Below, in pieces: positions 25,401 through 35,960 of a DNA stretch of 64,000 bases (its first letter is position 1; the number at the start of each line of letters is the position of its first letter). Origin of the DNA: Cyanoderma ruficeps (Eukaryota; Chordata; Aves; Passeriformes; Timaliidae); assembly GCA_008694505.1 (NCBI GenBank), contig VZDJ01000101.1, forward strand, positions 895,689 to 959,688. The letters run 5' to 3'. A program made the translations under genes and the position numbers. The notes under the pieces were generated by a model. It was given only the letters and a program-made list of their open reading frames with translations. It had not been told where the DNA came from and searched no databases.

Positions 25401-26306
25401 GTTGCTTGGAGATTTACTCCAGACATCTGAGTCTGGCAATCACTTCACAAGCTCAGTTTGCCAAAAAGTTTAATACTGGTTCTCTAGTACCTGCCACCTG
25501 CCAGGAACTTTTTGCTATGCAAGTCGTGCAACATTATCTTACTGATTGGGTCAAGCCCAGGTCATTTTCACTCTGATGTTTGTCTTGATAACAGTGTATA
25601 GAAATGTCAGTTAAACCCTTCAGGGGATTAACCAGCTTGATTGTCCAGATAGTAACACGCTGCCAGTTATTTCCTTATTCTCTTATTTCTATTTATTTTT
25701 CTGCTTTTAATGGCAAGCAGATCTCTTAACCTTGAAAAATAGGAATGCAGGATGAACAGTCATTCATGATGAAACTGAATGTGCTTGAACTTGCTTAAAT
25801 AGCAAGAGACTTTTCTTCATCTTTAAAGTTTTGCAAATGTGCATACTTTTGGAAATATCTTCTTTAGTGTTTCTATGATATTAACATTCATGTGACGAAG
25901 ATGGGAAAACAACACTATAATTTGCAATATCTAATTTCTATATAATTATTTCTACCAGCAAAAGAAATTCTCAAAAAGGAAAAAAAAAAAGGCAGAATAA
26001 AAGAAAAGCTATGGAACAGGGCTATCCTCTGCCCACCAAGGAACTCCAAAGAGGGCACTGGTTCATTCTCAGAGTCTGACTTGGCAAGGATTGAAGTCTG
26101 AAGCTGTTGTCTAAGAGTTTGAAAGTAGATATTAGAAAAGCTTTTCATTACCTGGTTTGTTATACAGAAGGTTTCACAACAAGCTAGTTCAAATTATGTC
26201 AATGAATTACACAACTGTCATCAAATGGTGGAAGTTGCAGTATTCCTAATAGTGTCATATCAGAGGAATTTTTGGAAAAAAAGTCAAACTTTTTTTGCAT
26301 GGGATT
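22402..26306. other. Unannotated AT-rich DNA
   Basis: I recognise no gene. A somewhat GC-richer stretch at about 24095-24340 holds an 84-codon minus-strand frame without a recognisable domain. Short T-rich and A-rich runs occur at 24905, 25325-25380 and 25978-25992. Confidence 0.55.
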
Positions 26307-26535
26307 TGTTGAACCTAGCCAGCAATTAAGCACCCATCAGCTCACCCCCATAGTGGGATGCAGGAGAGAATTGAAAGAGGAAAGTGATAAAAACTCATGG
26401 GTCAGGATAAAGATATTTGTATACATGGAGGAAAACCTGAGGAAAAAAATCCAAGTGATGCAAAGCCAAGCATTCAGCACCTCCCACAAGCAGACTGATG
26501 CCCAGCCAGTCTCCGAGCAACCACTTTTTTGGAAG
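26307..26535 (-). mobile_element. Degraded 3' half of an LTR, minus strand
   Basis: Read on the plus strand, this matches the reverse complement of the common avian LTR whose plus-strand copy lies at 35511-36993. Shared landmarks are AACCTAGCCAGCAATTAAGC, CCCCATAGTGGGATG, GGAGAGAATTGAAAG and ACTCATGGGTCAGGATAAAG. It continues with GATGCCCAGCCAGTCTCCGAGCA, a block typical of a different subfamily from the 35.5-kb copy. The U3 end with the TATA box is not recognisable beyond about 26535. It is strongly diverged and therefore old. Confidence 0.75.
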
Positions 26536-26969
26536 GACTAGACAGAGATAGAATCTGCACCCAGAGTCTGAAATGAAAAATAAGGTTTCAGTGGAGATGC
26601 TGGTAGAGCCTCCTGAAAGGAAGACAAGCAGATTGAGTTTGATAAGGAAGAAGGGTAAGAGAGCAGAGGAATGTACAGAGACATGCAACACGATCATTGT
26701 AGAAAATGTCTTTTATTGCAGTATTCAGAATGGATCTGGCACAATAATACACATCAGGGAGAAGAATCAAAGATGCAAGATGGTTTGAATTTGAAGGAGT
26801 TTTATTGTTTAGTTGCATGCTTTAGTTTAACTTAGTTTAGACGGGAATGTTCTTAAACATATTTGTCTGACAGAGAATAATATTTGGGCAGAGCCTAGGC
26901 AGAGAGACCTACTGGAGGGTTTGAGTTAGAGGAGACTCTTGGGTTTGTTTTTTTCACCTGGGATTCAGG

Positions 26970-27418
26970 TGATATAGAGTATTTTGCCCTCTGAGAGGAC
27001 TGAGCCAGACGCAAGAAAGAAGCAGAGTCTTCAAGGTCTTGTCTTCTCAAGGTTTCTCACGCTGTTTATTGTTTCTTATCTTACAATTTTCTCTGTGCCT
27101 GGCCAAGGTCTGTTCTGCTGCTCAGACACAGGACAGCTCCCCCTTCGATGGGAGGTTGCTACCATCTTATGCAGATAATTACATGTGTCTTATTTACAAT
27201 TATGTGCCAATATCTATTACCTATATAAAAGGGTCATTTCTACTTTGACCCAACCCCCTTAAACTACTCTGTGTCACCGTCACAGCAGGAGATGGAGGCC
27301 GAGGAGAAGAAGAAGAAGCCAGGGCACTGTCCTAAATCCTCCATTTTGTTCCCCATTCACCTCCATTCTAAGAACCCCAAAACTACAAAATTTTCCACTA
27401 CACTACTGTCTGTCACAC
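26970..27418 (-). mobile_element. Probable ERV LTR, minus strand
   Basis: On the minus strand the segment starts near 27418 with TGTGACAGACAG. It then passes through a purine/CTT-rich U3, a TATA-like TTTTATATAGG (27222-27232) and AATAAACAGC (poly-A signal, TTTATT on the plus strand at 27065-27070). It goes on into a putative U5 ending about 26970. This layout, and the GAACAAAATGGAGGATTTAGG block, resemble passerine class II LTRs as I remember them. I could not find a target-site duplication, so both ends are approximate. On the minus strand it follows the interior fragment at 27419-27680, so it would be a 3' LTR. Confidence 0.55.
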
Positions 27419-27680
27419 CTTTGTGACTTGTAATTCTTCGCTCAGTGTTAGGAGCTTTTTTCCATGGACTGAAGTCAAAGACTGTGTCTTCCTGGGCTCT
27501 GTGCCAGGGTCTGCAACCCCTCTGTACAGATTCCAAATCACCCTGTACAGATCTCAAACTCCCCTGTACGGATTTCAAGCCCTCTTGCTCGGGTCCCAGA
27601 CCTCTCTGCTGAGGTCTGTGGCCTTCCAGGGTAACCAAAGGAATGCCCTGGACTCTGACAGGAGACTAGCAGGATATGGA
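27419..27680 (-). pseudogene. Retroviral interior fragment with heptad repeat
   Basis: A minus-strand frame (27357-27638) carries about three clear 7-residue repeats of the form Leu-x-Ser-Val-Gln-x-x, encoded by a 21-bp repeat (TGTACAG at 27523 and 27544, TGTACGG at 27565). Degenerate copies lie on either side. Leu every seven residues would suit a coiled coil. It lies directly upstream, in the minus direction, of the probable LTR, so it is most likely the 3' end of a retroviral interior. It is only a fragment, and I cannot name the gene it came from. No LTR is visible on the far side. Confidence 0.45.
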
Positions 27681-27939
27681 TCGGAAAAAACAAGCAGTAG
27701 AAATGTTGTCAAAAGAAGGAGTGGGAAGGGAAATGATGAAACTATTTTAGCTATCTCCTTGGGTGACTCTTGCTCTAGAGAGAAACAGATCAGTCTAGAA
27801 AACACTGTCTGGGAGTCAGTAAGAAAATAATTGTATTTGGTTTTGTGGTGAGGTTACAAAAAGAGAAATCACTAGGGAGGATAAACAGAGAAGCTGGTCA
27901 AAGAAGATGCAGCAGAAGTACTGGTTCTGAGTTTGGCTA
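27681..27939. other. Unannotated DNA beside ERV fragment
   Basis: This stretch may still be retroviral interior on the minus strand, but I see no diagnostic gag, pol or env motif. The open frames are short and interrupted. Confidence 0.4.
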
Positions 27940-27957
27940 ACAGCCATTAATGGCTGT
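27940..27957. promoter_or_regulatory. Perfect 18-bp palindrome with TTAA centre
   Basis: ACAGCCATTAATGGCTGT equals its own reverse complement. Its centre CATTAATG contains overlapping ATTA/TAAT cores, the minimal homeodomain contact. It could bind a dimeric factor, but one such palindrome in a window this size is compatible with chance. Confidence 0.3.
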
Positions 27958-30589
27958 AATAAGAGCAGCTTTATTTTGTGTAAAAGATAAAAGCAGATTT
28001 GGGAGGGATATAGTGCATGTCTGACAGAGAGACTGTCAGCATTCATAAACAACTTGTTAATTGACTTAGAGAGGCAAACAATAAAAGAAGAAAGACAAAT
28101 AGCTGAAGTATCAGCAGATGATGAGATCTGAAAATGTGTGTCAAGTACAAATGTATTTTACAATAAGCTCTTCATCAGATAAATGACAATTTCTAGTTTT
28201 CTCAAACTTAAACATATTTAAGCCTTGTATTACTCTGAAAAATTCTTCAGGCTGTATATCCTTCATTACTTGTGCCCTTGAGTGACTTCAGATCAGGCCA
28301 ACACTTTTTACAATGAACCTGTACAAAAGTAAAATTTGCAGTATGTCCATTGAACATATTCATGTATAGAGTTTATTCATTACTATTTCACTTTGTGTCA
28401 CAACTCTAATACCACTCTCCTAATTATGAAAACATTAGCTTCGTAACTAGGAAATTGGGAGGGATTTTTCCCTTCTCAGGGAGAACGTTTCTGCTTTCAC
28501 AGTGAAATCTGAACTCTGTGAAAGATATTTGTCACTGAAATGGGTAGTAATTTCTTTTATAAATTAAGCAAAAAATATTAGTAAGTATTCCACTCTAATC
28601 ACTTAGTCAACCAATAATATGCCCATTCTTTTAGTACTGTCTTAGTAGGATAATATGGAAAGTCGTGATTTAGGGAATTTCAAAATTTGTAATTATTTTA
28701 GACTTTTGGGATTTCTTTTTAAACTACTTCTGTTGTTCCTCATAGAGAAAGTACTTAGACACAGATTATTTTTTTTTAACATTTAAAGCTTTATTATTCC
28801 TAGCTATAGTTTTAGTGATACAAAGATATCACAAGACTGCAGCTTCTAAGACATATAGTTGTTGCTGGCCTGTTATGAGAGGGGTTTAAACAACAGTTTT
28901 TCACACCCCTTCCCTGTTTTTTCTTTTCACATTTGATAGTGATCAAGTTGCAGGAATAATTTTGCCTGTGGATTTCTTTATTTTGGCTCCAGTACATGTG
29001 CTTCTGAATTTGAGCCAAATGGAACAACTCTGCAGTTTGTCCTCTGTGCTGGGTGGATCTGGGACAATGGTTGTCAGCGGTTGTGCTATATCACAGTCCT
29101 CCTAAAAAAATCTGGAGGAAGAAAGGAATGACAACCAAGCCTGAGAAACCTCTAAACCATTCACAAACATGAAGTTACCACCCCCAAAAACCGAGTTCTC
29201 ATTGAGCCACTCAACAACAGTTGCATGCTCTTTTGAGAAAAAAAAAATTACATCCATCAGCACATCCTTGGCTCAGTCGTTTGTGGTACCTTCTTTAGAT
29301 ATAGGGACATATCAGAGCCACATCCATTCATCTTAGGAACACAGGGGTTTGAGGATATGCTACTCTAACCCTGGTCAAAAGCACAGGTGTTTCTGTGCCT
29401 GTCACCTTTCTAGTGCACAAGGAGTATTAGATGTGGTTTGATTTGTTTTTCAACAAATACAGTTATGCTAAGTCAGCTGCAGTCCCTGCTTCTCCTGGGG
29501 CAGACATGGAAGATGCCAATGAAGCTCTGATTAAGTTAGTATTCTGGAGTTAGCTGGATTGATGCCCTAGAAAACCATCTGCATAAAGAATCTATTTTTT
29601 TTTTTTAAATGATCTGAAATTGCTATTAACCTGAAAATTGGGTTAGGTCACAACTAGAGTAATTCCAAACCTGGACGGGAAGTGGTTGAAAACTAGAGGA
29701 TGAGTGAATAAAGTCAAAATTCTTCAGAAGTACAAACCTCTGTGAACTCCAGACAATATATTTCTGCAAACAGAGATATCTTTTCTCCATCACATCTTGG
29801 TAAGCATATGGGTACAACCTTTCATTATCATGAAAGATTCTGACTGTAGCAAATCATAGTAACATGAGGCCCTGCCAGTTTATTTGCATTAATTACGAGA
29901 GGAAGTAGGTACTGGAAGGAAGAAGCAAACCCATTTCTGAGGTCTTATTCAGCAAATAAATTACAGAAACCTTCTTCTTCCAAAGCAATGTGGTTGAGCT
30001 GTAATTTATGTTACATGTTTTGAACAAATTGCATGCTAAAATAATTTCACAAAATTGCAACCTACATTTAACTGTGAGGGAATTTAAAATTATAATAGAA
30101 GAGAAGTTAATAGGTACTATTAAAACTTTCAATTAAAAATTCTTGACTGGAATATATTGAATTAAAAACCACAATTGATGAGGGTGTTTTCAGGAAGCTT
30201 ACATAAACCAAATATATCTAACATACTAATCTTCAATAGTTGCTGGTGCTATTGGGGCAGTTATACTCATAAATGGGATTCTCTGGATTCATTTAACAGC
30301 AATCTAAAAATACTGTGTATCTTCATTTTCATACAGGTTATAACTTCCTCTTAACCAAAGTCCTATTGTCATTCTATTAATGCTTCACTTATGGAGTGAA
30401 TTGGATACTATGCCAGGGACTTTTTGACAAAGTGTCTGAAAGTGCTTGTCAAGGTGCAGGTTGAATCACCAAGTGCTTCCTTCCAGCTCTTCTTGAATGA
30501 CTGGCTTATGAAGTGTCTCCCCAATTTGGGGTCATCCTCAGTGCAACAGCTCTTAGCATAACAAAAGGAGTCGTGTAGCAGCCAACACA
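27958..30589. other. Unannotated AT-rich DNA
   Basis: I recognise no gene, LTR or CR1 sequence. Frames are below 80 codons. There are T runs at about 28770-28778 and 29595-29605. Confidence 0.6.
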
Positions 30590-31058
30590 GATTTGTCAAG
30601 GACAGATTTTGTCAAACTAACTTAATTCTATTCCATGACAGGATAAGAGGACACAGCAGCAGAGAAGCAGTAGTATCATACATGCTGACTTTAATGGGGC
30701 CTTTGATACTCTCCCAGGTGTCATTCTCACAGCCATGCCAGGGAGCTACGGTCTTGGTGAAACTACTGTTGGATATTGAGACATAGATTTGAGAAATCCC
30801 AGCTGATCCTTTATAGTAGATTAAAGAACATATACTGTATGTTAGAATGCATTCCAAGTAGTATTTTAGAATATATGAGATGGCATTTAGTGAACACCGA
30901 ATTCTGTGTCTGTTACCCTTTTCCATATATTTAAGCATCACAAGTATGGGAAACCTTTGGCATACTCAGAAGAACAACTAGAAGAACTAGCCTAAACAGC
31001 AGAATAACAGGGCTAAAGGTACAGATAAAGAAAAAACCCCACAAACTCTAAGATGATA
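30590..31058 (+). mobile_element. Old CR1 reverse-transcriptase fragment, left part
   Basis: Around 30600-30740 the plus strand aligns with the CR1 segment encoding the start of the reverse-transcriptase palm domain. CTGACTTTAATGGGGCCTTT (about 30684-30703) corresponds to the CR1 'DFSKAFDT' motif that contains the first catalytic Asp, here readable as DFNGAFDT. The preceding GACAGATTTTGTCAAACTAA matches the upstream CR1 block. The frame is broken by stops and frameshifts, so it is a dead copy. From about 30770 to 31058 the match is lost, which suggests a further insertion or heavy decay. The LTR at 31059 interrupts it. Confidence 0.6.
31055..31058. repeat. Left target-site copy GATA of nested LTR
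   Basis: GATA here is repeated at 31424-31427, directly outside the LTR. Four bases is a weak match alone. The TG...CA ends make it credible. Confidence 0.5.
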
Positions 31059-31423
31059 TGTTCCCTTCAAAACATGCCAAGAGGGCTAAAGCACACATGG
31101 GAGAGATAAAGGTGAAGAGGTGAATGCCAGAAGACCACCACCATGGCCCGGAGACCACCACCACCAAGGACTGAGCATGCCCAGAAGGGCGTGGAGTAAT
31201 TACCATACCAAGCGACGATGGGCAGAGTCAGGGAATTAATATGTATGAGGGGGAACCATGGAATGTCATGCATATGTAAGACCTCAGGGAATAATAAGGG
31301 TGCAAATTCCCTGGTGGGAATGCGTGTCTTTGGTGAAATTATTCCCCACGCATCTTGACATCGATAAATACATACAGCTCTAACAACTATTATTAGTTGT
31401 AGAGTTCTTTCCGCGGCATTTCA
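31059..31423 (+). mobile_element. Solo LTR inside the CR1 fragment, plus strand
   Basis: This is a 365-bp segment beginning TGTTCCCTTC and ending TTCCGCGGCATTTCA, with GATA on both sides. The 3' portion (ATCGATAAATACATACAGC, then TTAGTTGTAGAGTTCTTTCC) has the form of avian ERVL-type LTR ends, in which a poly-A signal region is followed by a short U5 ending in TTCA. No interior gene remains. It splits the CR1 reverse-transcriptase fragment, so it inserted later. The family name is not certain. Confidence 0.7.
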
Positions 31424-31915
31424 GATACAATCTGGATAAGTGTACCCAAAGAGTATCTGGGAATGACTCTTTGCCAGGATGGAGGGATGTAACAGGTGGA
31501 GTTCACTAAAGTTTTCCTAGGGCTGCAGGTCGGGCCTGCTCAATGTATTAAGTGATATAACAAGGACCAAGTCTGTTAAATATACAGAATATGAAGCTGA
31601 AACTGCATTGGGAAACACTAAATGTCACCAAGCTGGCAACAGCGCCCTGGAAAGAACCATGCATTTTTCCAGTTAACCACAGAAGTCTTTGTGTACTTGC
31701 TTAAATTGTGTTCGTCTCCAAATGTAGTTTGTCATCCCGTGATGTTCTCTAGAAGAGAAGAAAAATTTAGAGATTAAATAATCTGTATTCATGTCTATAG
31801 AATACAGGAAACAATAACCTTAAATTGAAGATAGATGTCAAGAAAACCCTCTAAGTTATTAAAGATCTAGAGCAGATTGTCTAGAACTTGCATCTCCTTC
31901 ATTGGTTCCAGATGA
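31424..31915 (+). mobile_element. Old CR1 fragment, right part
   Basis: Immediately after the LTR, CAGGATGGAGGGATGTAACA (about 31474-31493) matches the CR1 block encoding 'WRxVTSGVPQGS', although the GVPQGS part is damaged. ACACTAAATGTCACCAAGCT lies where the second catalytic 'FADDTKLGG' region would be, but the Asp pair is not readable. Near 31815-31912, CTTAAATTGAAGATAGATGT and AGAGCAGATTGTCTAGAACT follow the CR1 3' UTR with deletions. It is therefore a long, old, internally deleted copy in the same orientation as the left part. Confidence 0.55.
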
Positions 31916-32760
31916 CTGAATCTGCAGGGTGGAGGTCCCAGTTGATCCCCCCTGCTCTGACCCCACAGAGGTGAGGATGCTACAAGTCCCTTCCCTGATC
32001 CCAGTGTTCCTGGGAACACCCATCTGGCCAGGTGAGTGGTCCTGGTAGGTGCACACACACATATACATGCAGAGATGCCTGTCCACATGGATCCACTGCA
32101 GTCAGAGGATGCTGCTGCTACGAGTGCCTGTAAAGGGCTCAGATGGTCCCATCCTGCTGATTCTCTCCTTCCTGGAGAGGACTGAAACTTGCAATAATGG
32201 AATATACACACACAAAAAAAGTGTCTTTTTAGCAACTAACCTTTAATACCCAGTCTACCAGGTTTGGTCCATGGACCTATGAGGCCTTAAGAGCCCACTC
32301 CAGCCGCTGCCACTCGGATCTCTCGTCAATGTAGTTTGCTGGTATTCTTACATGCACAGAATAGAGAGTACATCCACATGAAAAATAAAGAAAATTTGAT
32401 AAGTGTCAAAATGATATCATAATTGTCAGTTGCTGTTCAGGAGCACTAGACATTATCCTGGAGTCCACTTAAGGCCTCTTTACAGGCAATGTTATCAGAC
32501 AACTTTACTAGGCAAGAAAATACAATTGTATCTTACCACTAAGGCGTGTTTTTCCTTTCAAACTTTATAAAGAAAGCAATACATTATTAAAAGCCCAGTC
32601 AACGTGTTTGGGTTTTTTTGTTGTTGTTTATCTTTGTGTGTGTGTTTACTTGTTTGTTAGCTTTTTCCCCTGGTGAAAAGGGTTCCCTGCACTAAGTATA
32701 GAGTCAGGTCATAGATCTGTGACAGTAATATCCTGATTCCCACATGCTGAATGGCAGACT
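31916..32760. other. Unannotated DNA
   Basis: I see no gene. Overlapping minus-strand frames of 75 and 122 codons at 31859-32235 carry no domain, and the longer overlaps the CR1 relic. A GT/TTTG-rich tract lies at 32609-32660. Confidence 0.55.
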
Positions 32761-32850
32761 GAACTAGTGAAAGGTGTCCCTGCCCATGGCAGGGGTGCTT
32801 GAACAAGATGATCTCTAAGGTCCCTTCCAAACCAGTCTACAATCCTATGA
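32761..32850 (+). mobile_element. CR1 LINE 3' tail, plus strand
   Basis: The sequence has the diagnostic CR1 3' UTR block AAGGTGTCCCTGCCCATGGC, then GATGATCTCTAAGGTCCCTT and a tail close to ACAATCCTATGA. It is about 90 bp long, strongly 5' truncated, and well preserved compared with the CR1 relic at 30.6-31.9 kb. Confidence 0.88.
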
Positions 32851-35505
32851 AAGGTTGAATGGTTCCTGCCATTGCAGAGCTTTTGTATTCTGTGCCCTAA
32901 GAGTCACAAAAAGTGAGAGCAGAATGAAAACTTACAGTGAGAATCTGAAACTTAATGCCTCAATATTTGGTCTTGTTCCTTATTATGTCAGTGAAAAAAA
33001 TGTTTGCAGTAAATGAAATAATCAGAACTGACTTGGTGGAACAAATACAGGAAAAGCAAACCCATCCTAACATTTATCCTAAGCCATAGCCTTTCCAAGT
33101 TAGAGGAAAAGCAATTATTTAAGTACTTTTTTTCCCACATTTTGGAGTTTACATATGCTTTTCAACCAGTGTCATGGTCTCCTATTATTTTATTGTCTAG
33201 ACACTTTGCCTTTCCTTGCTGACATCTTACCACAGAGAAACGAAGGGCTTATTTGTTTTTTCCATTTTCTAAGAATCTGTGTTTACATACATTTCAGTTC
33301 CTACATCCAGAATTTACTTGTTCATTCTAGGTGTTGAGAATTTCAGGACAGATATAATTTGCTGAAAGGACTGTGGAGAATGCCTGAATTAATGCTGCTG
33401 TGGCCATACTCTCCAGTATTTGGGCAAGATGGACAGAATTTAGCTAGCTAGGCTGGTTACTAGCACAAAGTGTGTGACAACACACACAAAGCTTGATAGA
33501 ATTAGAACAGAGCTCATCTGAAAGCTTCCACATAAAGCTTTTTGCTCAATATTTAAAAGTGACCTTTAAAAGGGAATTTCAAAATTGCGTGGTTTAGTTC
33601 AGGTAATACTATAATAGGCACTATACTTCATTTCTGGAAAAACCAACACTAGTACTTTAACACCCTATTTTAATCCCCACAGAAATAATTTCTATGCTCC
33701 TAAGTTACCACCTGCTGCAGACAGTAATGGTTTTCCAGTGAAACCTGGCAGGATTTCAGAGCCCCTCTCTGCTCGTGTCACCTTTCAGACTCTGCTGGGT
33801 TACAGACCCAGGCAGTGACAGCTCAGGCTGCCCCAGCACTGACATGCTCAGACCACCTCTTACACTGATGTGATCTTTAATCAGAAAAGGCTTTGGCAAA
33901 AGCAACCACAGCAATTGCCTCTGGTCAAAAGCCAAGCTGAGGCCCTGCTAAGGAATGTTAGGTATTTGAGCAAGTAATTGCAATGTGCTGGTGAGGGCAT
34001 GTGTTACCCCCACCTGCCTTAGTTCTACGCAGAGCTCTCATGGATCTACTGGTAGTTCAACTTATGTCTCTTTAAGCAATCTAAATACCAACCTGTGCAT
34101 GAGTAGCTTTTATTTTTTCTCAGAGAAGAGAAGAAAATCAAAGTGTTGTCTCATGCACTGATCCTGAGGTTCAGGACATGATCTTTGATAATAAATATGC
34201 AAAAAAACGATGACTTTCACCTCCCTTCAAACAGTAGTTCAGGGACCACCTACCACACAGCCAATGCCCTGGATAAATGAGATTCCTTCGTCATTCCATA
34301 TTCCAGTCTGTTCTCTACTGGGAGAGCAGCTGAAAGAGCTTCTTGCTCTCTTGCTCCCACCCCTCCTCCACATCTATCAAACAGTCATATGGTTCCTGGT
34401 AGAAACACAAAAGGAAATAAAGTCATATTTTTGATCAGAGCCAAAACATTGTTTTAGAATAACAGCTGTCAAAACCTGGCCAAAAAGCTTGACTTTAACG
34501 GTGTATAAAATTTCAGTCTTCAGTGTGTACAATGATTTGTAAAAGGGTCAATGGCATTGTCTGGGATTATAAGGAAGCATTGCTGAAAGCATTTAAAAGA
34601 TCTAGGGAAAAAAGTGTTCCTTGTCAATCAGCTTTTCAAACATTCAACATTTTTTTCTCCTTTCAGTAATAAACTGCATTCAGCACAAAAGTCTTCGGTC
34701 TACATGCAATTAAGGACAGGGCAAAAACTAGGGAAACATGCTGCGCATCAGGCCTGAACTGGAAAGAAAAGAGATTTTAAGCTATGAGTTTTACTAAGGT
34801 ACATTTCAGAATTGTTTTTGTTAAAAAACAATAAAGGCATTGTCTTATCCTCCTCCCCCTCTGCAGGTAATCTAGCCTATTCTCTCTTACTTTGTTAAAA
34901 ACATTACCAATCCACAGCATATTAAAGGCATCATTGTTAGGTTGTGGACTCTTAATTCCTTTTCCAGACTGATTTTCCCAACTATCACATGTGCCTGGCA
35001 TTCTTTTCCTGATGTGATCTCTATAAGTCCTTCCAAAGCTCCTAGCCAAATGGCCAGCCTTCATCGGGGAGAGGCCACAGCTGCCTGGCCCTCACTGCAG
35101 AGACGTGCACTGGAGCATGGCTGGCACAGCTGTGCTGAGTTTATTCACTGGCAGACAGAGAAAAGAACAGAGAAAGGCTGCAAAAGGGGAGAGAAGGGTC
35201 TGTCAATGGATAGAGGTTAACATCCAGAGAAAGCTGGGATTACCTCCATGTTTTGTTGGCTTGATTAGAGTCAGTGTCTTTTTGTTTATTACTTAAAGAC
35301 TGAACGTGACTGGAAGGAGCCAGGGAATACATGTACCCTAGCCTTGACACGACCATTGTTTGAACCATTGTTTTCACAGTCTACACCGACGAGGTCTTCA
35401 GACTTATAAGCAAGTTTTCTGCTGGCCCACTTTTCTTGAGCTGCCTATGACACACCATCTAAATTTTTTTCACTGTCCAAAGAAAAAGGTTCACCTTAAT
35501 ATTAT
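32851..35505. other. Unannotated DNA, partly GC-richer
   Basis: I recognise no gene. The stretches at about 33715-33950 and 35030-35240 are GC-richer than the window average and could hold decayed repeats, but no terminus or coding motif is clear. Frames reach 95 codons without a recognisable domain. Confidence 0.5.
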
Positions 35506-35510
35506 GCACT
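35506..35510. repeat. Left target-site copy GCACT of older LTR
   Basis: GCACT at the left edge compares with GCACA at 36994-36998 after the right edge. Four of five bases agree, as expected for an old insertion. Confidence 0.45.
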
Positions 35511-35960
35511 TGTTTTGGCTGGGGTGGGGTTAATGCTCTTCACAGAGCTGTGCTTTGGATTTATGCTGAATATGGTATCAATAATACAGAGATGTTTCTG
35601 TTGTTTCTGAGCAGGGTTTACACAGAACCAAGGCCTTTCCTGCTCTTTGTACTGCTGTGTTGGCATGGGAGGCTGGGGATGCATGGGAGGTTGGGAGGAG
35701 ACACAGCTGGGGCAGATGATCCCAACTGACCACAGGGATATTCCAGACCATGAGCTATCATGCTCAGTATATAAAGTGAGAGGAAGAAAGAGGAATTGGG
35801 GGATATTTGGGGCCATGGGCTGTGCCTTCTCCTGCCCCTGCAATGTGTAATAACGCCCTCCTCTCCTGGAGATAGCCAAACACCTGCCTGCTTATGGAAG
35901 CAGTGAATTAATTCCTTGTTTTGCTTTGCTTAGCTTTTTGCACAGCTTTTGCTTTTACTG
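35511..35960 (+). mobile_element. Older LTR, left part (U3 and start of R), plus strand
   Basis: The segment matches a very common avian LTR. It begins TGTTTTGGCTGGGG and includes GTGCTTTGGATTTATGCTGA, GGGATATTCCAGACCATGAG and the promoter TCATGCTCAGTATATAAAG, whose TATA box is at 35768-35776. TCCTGGAGATAGCC, AACACCTGCCTGC and TTCCTTGTTTTGCTTTGCTT follow. It stops at 35960, where a second LTR is inserted, and resumes at 36856. Together the two parts give an LTR of about 583 bp with no interior genes, that is, a solo LTR. The TATA box is intact, so it could in principle still act as a promoter. Confidence 0.9.
35956..35960. repeat. Left target-site copy TACTG of inner LTR
   Basis: TACTG here is repeated exactly at 36856-36860 on the other side of the inner LTR. 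It is a perfect 5-bp duplication of outer-LTR sequence. Confidence 0.9.

Noticed and set aside
26955..26973. TCACCTG...CAGGTGA short hairpin beside the probable LTR end
   Set aside because: A 7-bp stem is too short to be informative. It was considered as the LTR boundary, but no duplication supports it.
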